Source of the DNA: Oscillospiraceae bacterium
GTDB lineage: Bacteria > Bacillota > Clostridia > Oscillospirales > Oscillospiraceae
Assembly: GCA_017521875.1 (NCBI GenBank)
Contig: JAFXBH010000032.1
Location: forward strand, 1-5,489
Length of the DNA stretch: 5,489 nt
Direction: 5' to 3'
Shown here piece after piece: positions 5,314 to 5,489 of the stretch (position 1 is its first letter; each line of letters begins with the position of its first letter). The notes under the pieces were generated by a model that was not told the DNA's origin, did no database searches, and worked only from the letters and a program-made list of their open reading frames with translations. The translations under genes were made by a program, and so were the position numbers.

Positions 5314-5489
5314 ATTCATTACCGATATCTGCAATATCATAGGGTGTGGTCTGATACACAAAGTAATTCAGCCAGTTGGAAAACAGCAGGTTAGCATGGC
5401 CTCTCCAACGAACCAACGGGCGTTTTGTATCATCATCGTCAGGATAGTAGTTCTTCGGCACATCAATAGATAGTCCAAGATTTTTATCC
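5312..5489 (-). CDS. metA: Homoserine O-acyltransferase MetA, C-terminal part
   Basis: The last 58 residues of MetA, which acylates the hydroxyl of L-homoserine (acetyl- or succinyl-CoA as donor) in methionine synthesis; the rest lies beyond the right edge. The tail has the conserved block PKNYYPDDD, then [20 protein letters not shown] and QTTPYDI, closely like the C-terminus of E. coli MetA. The catalytic Cys, His and Glu, and the residue that sets acetyl versus succinyl preference, are outside the window, so donor cannot be told; most Firmicute MetA proteins that have been tested use acetyl-CoA. The frame is open to the edge and ends with TAA at 5312-5314, overlapping the terminator stem. 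It is upstream of, but insulated from, the feo operon. Confidence 0.95.
   Translation of the reverse strand, partial: DKNLGLSIDVPKNYYPDDDDTKRPLVRWRGHANLLFSNWLNYFVYQTTPYDIADIGNE

Overview
The window reads as an ordinary chromosomal stretch from a spore-forming, anaerobic, low-to-mid GC Firmicute, most likely a class Clostridia member of the Ruminococcaceae/Oscillospiraceae type. The basis is the gene set and order (scpA-scpB followed by the sporulation gene gerW and a D-Ala-D-Ala carboxypeptidase), strong AGGAGG-type ribosome binding sites, clostridial sigma-A promoters, and a feoA-feoB-small Cys-rich protein cluster of the kind common in gut Clostridia. The genus cannot be named from sequence reading alone.

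Layout from right to left, the direction in which most genes are read. At 5312-5489 (minus) lies the C-terminal end of MetA, a homoserine O-acyltransferase, closed by a strong terminator. Directly behind it sits a near-perfect sigma-A promoter with a DtxR-like palindrome at the predicted transcription start. This drives feoA (4972-5202), feoB (2975-4975) and a 42-residue Cys-rich membrane protein (2850-2978), each overlapping the next by an ATGA. A bidirectional hairpin at 2811-2840 ends this operon and the convergent single gene at 2465-2806 (plus), an unrecognised three-helix membrane protein.

From 2321 to 2464 there is a divergent promoter region. On the minus strand it launches scpA (1508-2320), scpB (943-1521), gerW (505-894) and a D-Ala-D-Ala carboxypeptidase whose N-terminal 156 residues are present (1-469). 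ScpA and ScpB are the kleisin and winged-helix partners of SMC. GerW and the carboxypeptidase belong to spore and cell-wall biology, so a housekeeping promoter reads into sporulation-linked genes. A possible forespore-type promoter lies in front of gerW.

Functionally there are two modules: ferrous iron uptake with its own probable iron-responsive switch, and chromosome segregation linked to spore/cell-wall functions. I found no CRISPR array, tRNA, rRNA, insertion sequence, phage gene or obvious riboswitch. No clearly new system is present. The points most worth a second look are the Gly-to-Cys change in the FeoB P-loop, the feo operator, the unrecognised membrane protein, and the palindrome over the scpA promoter.
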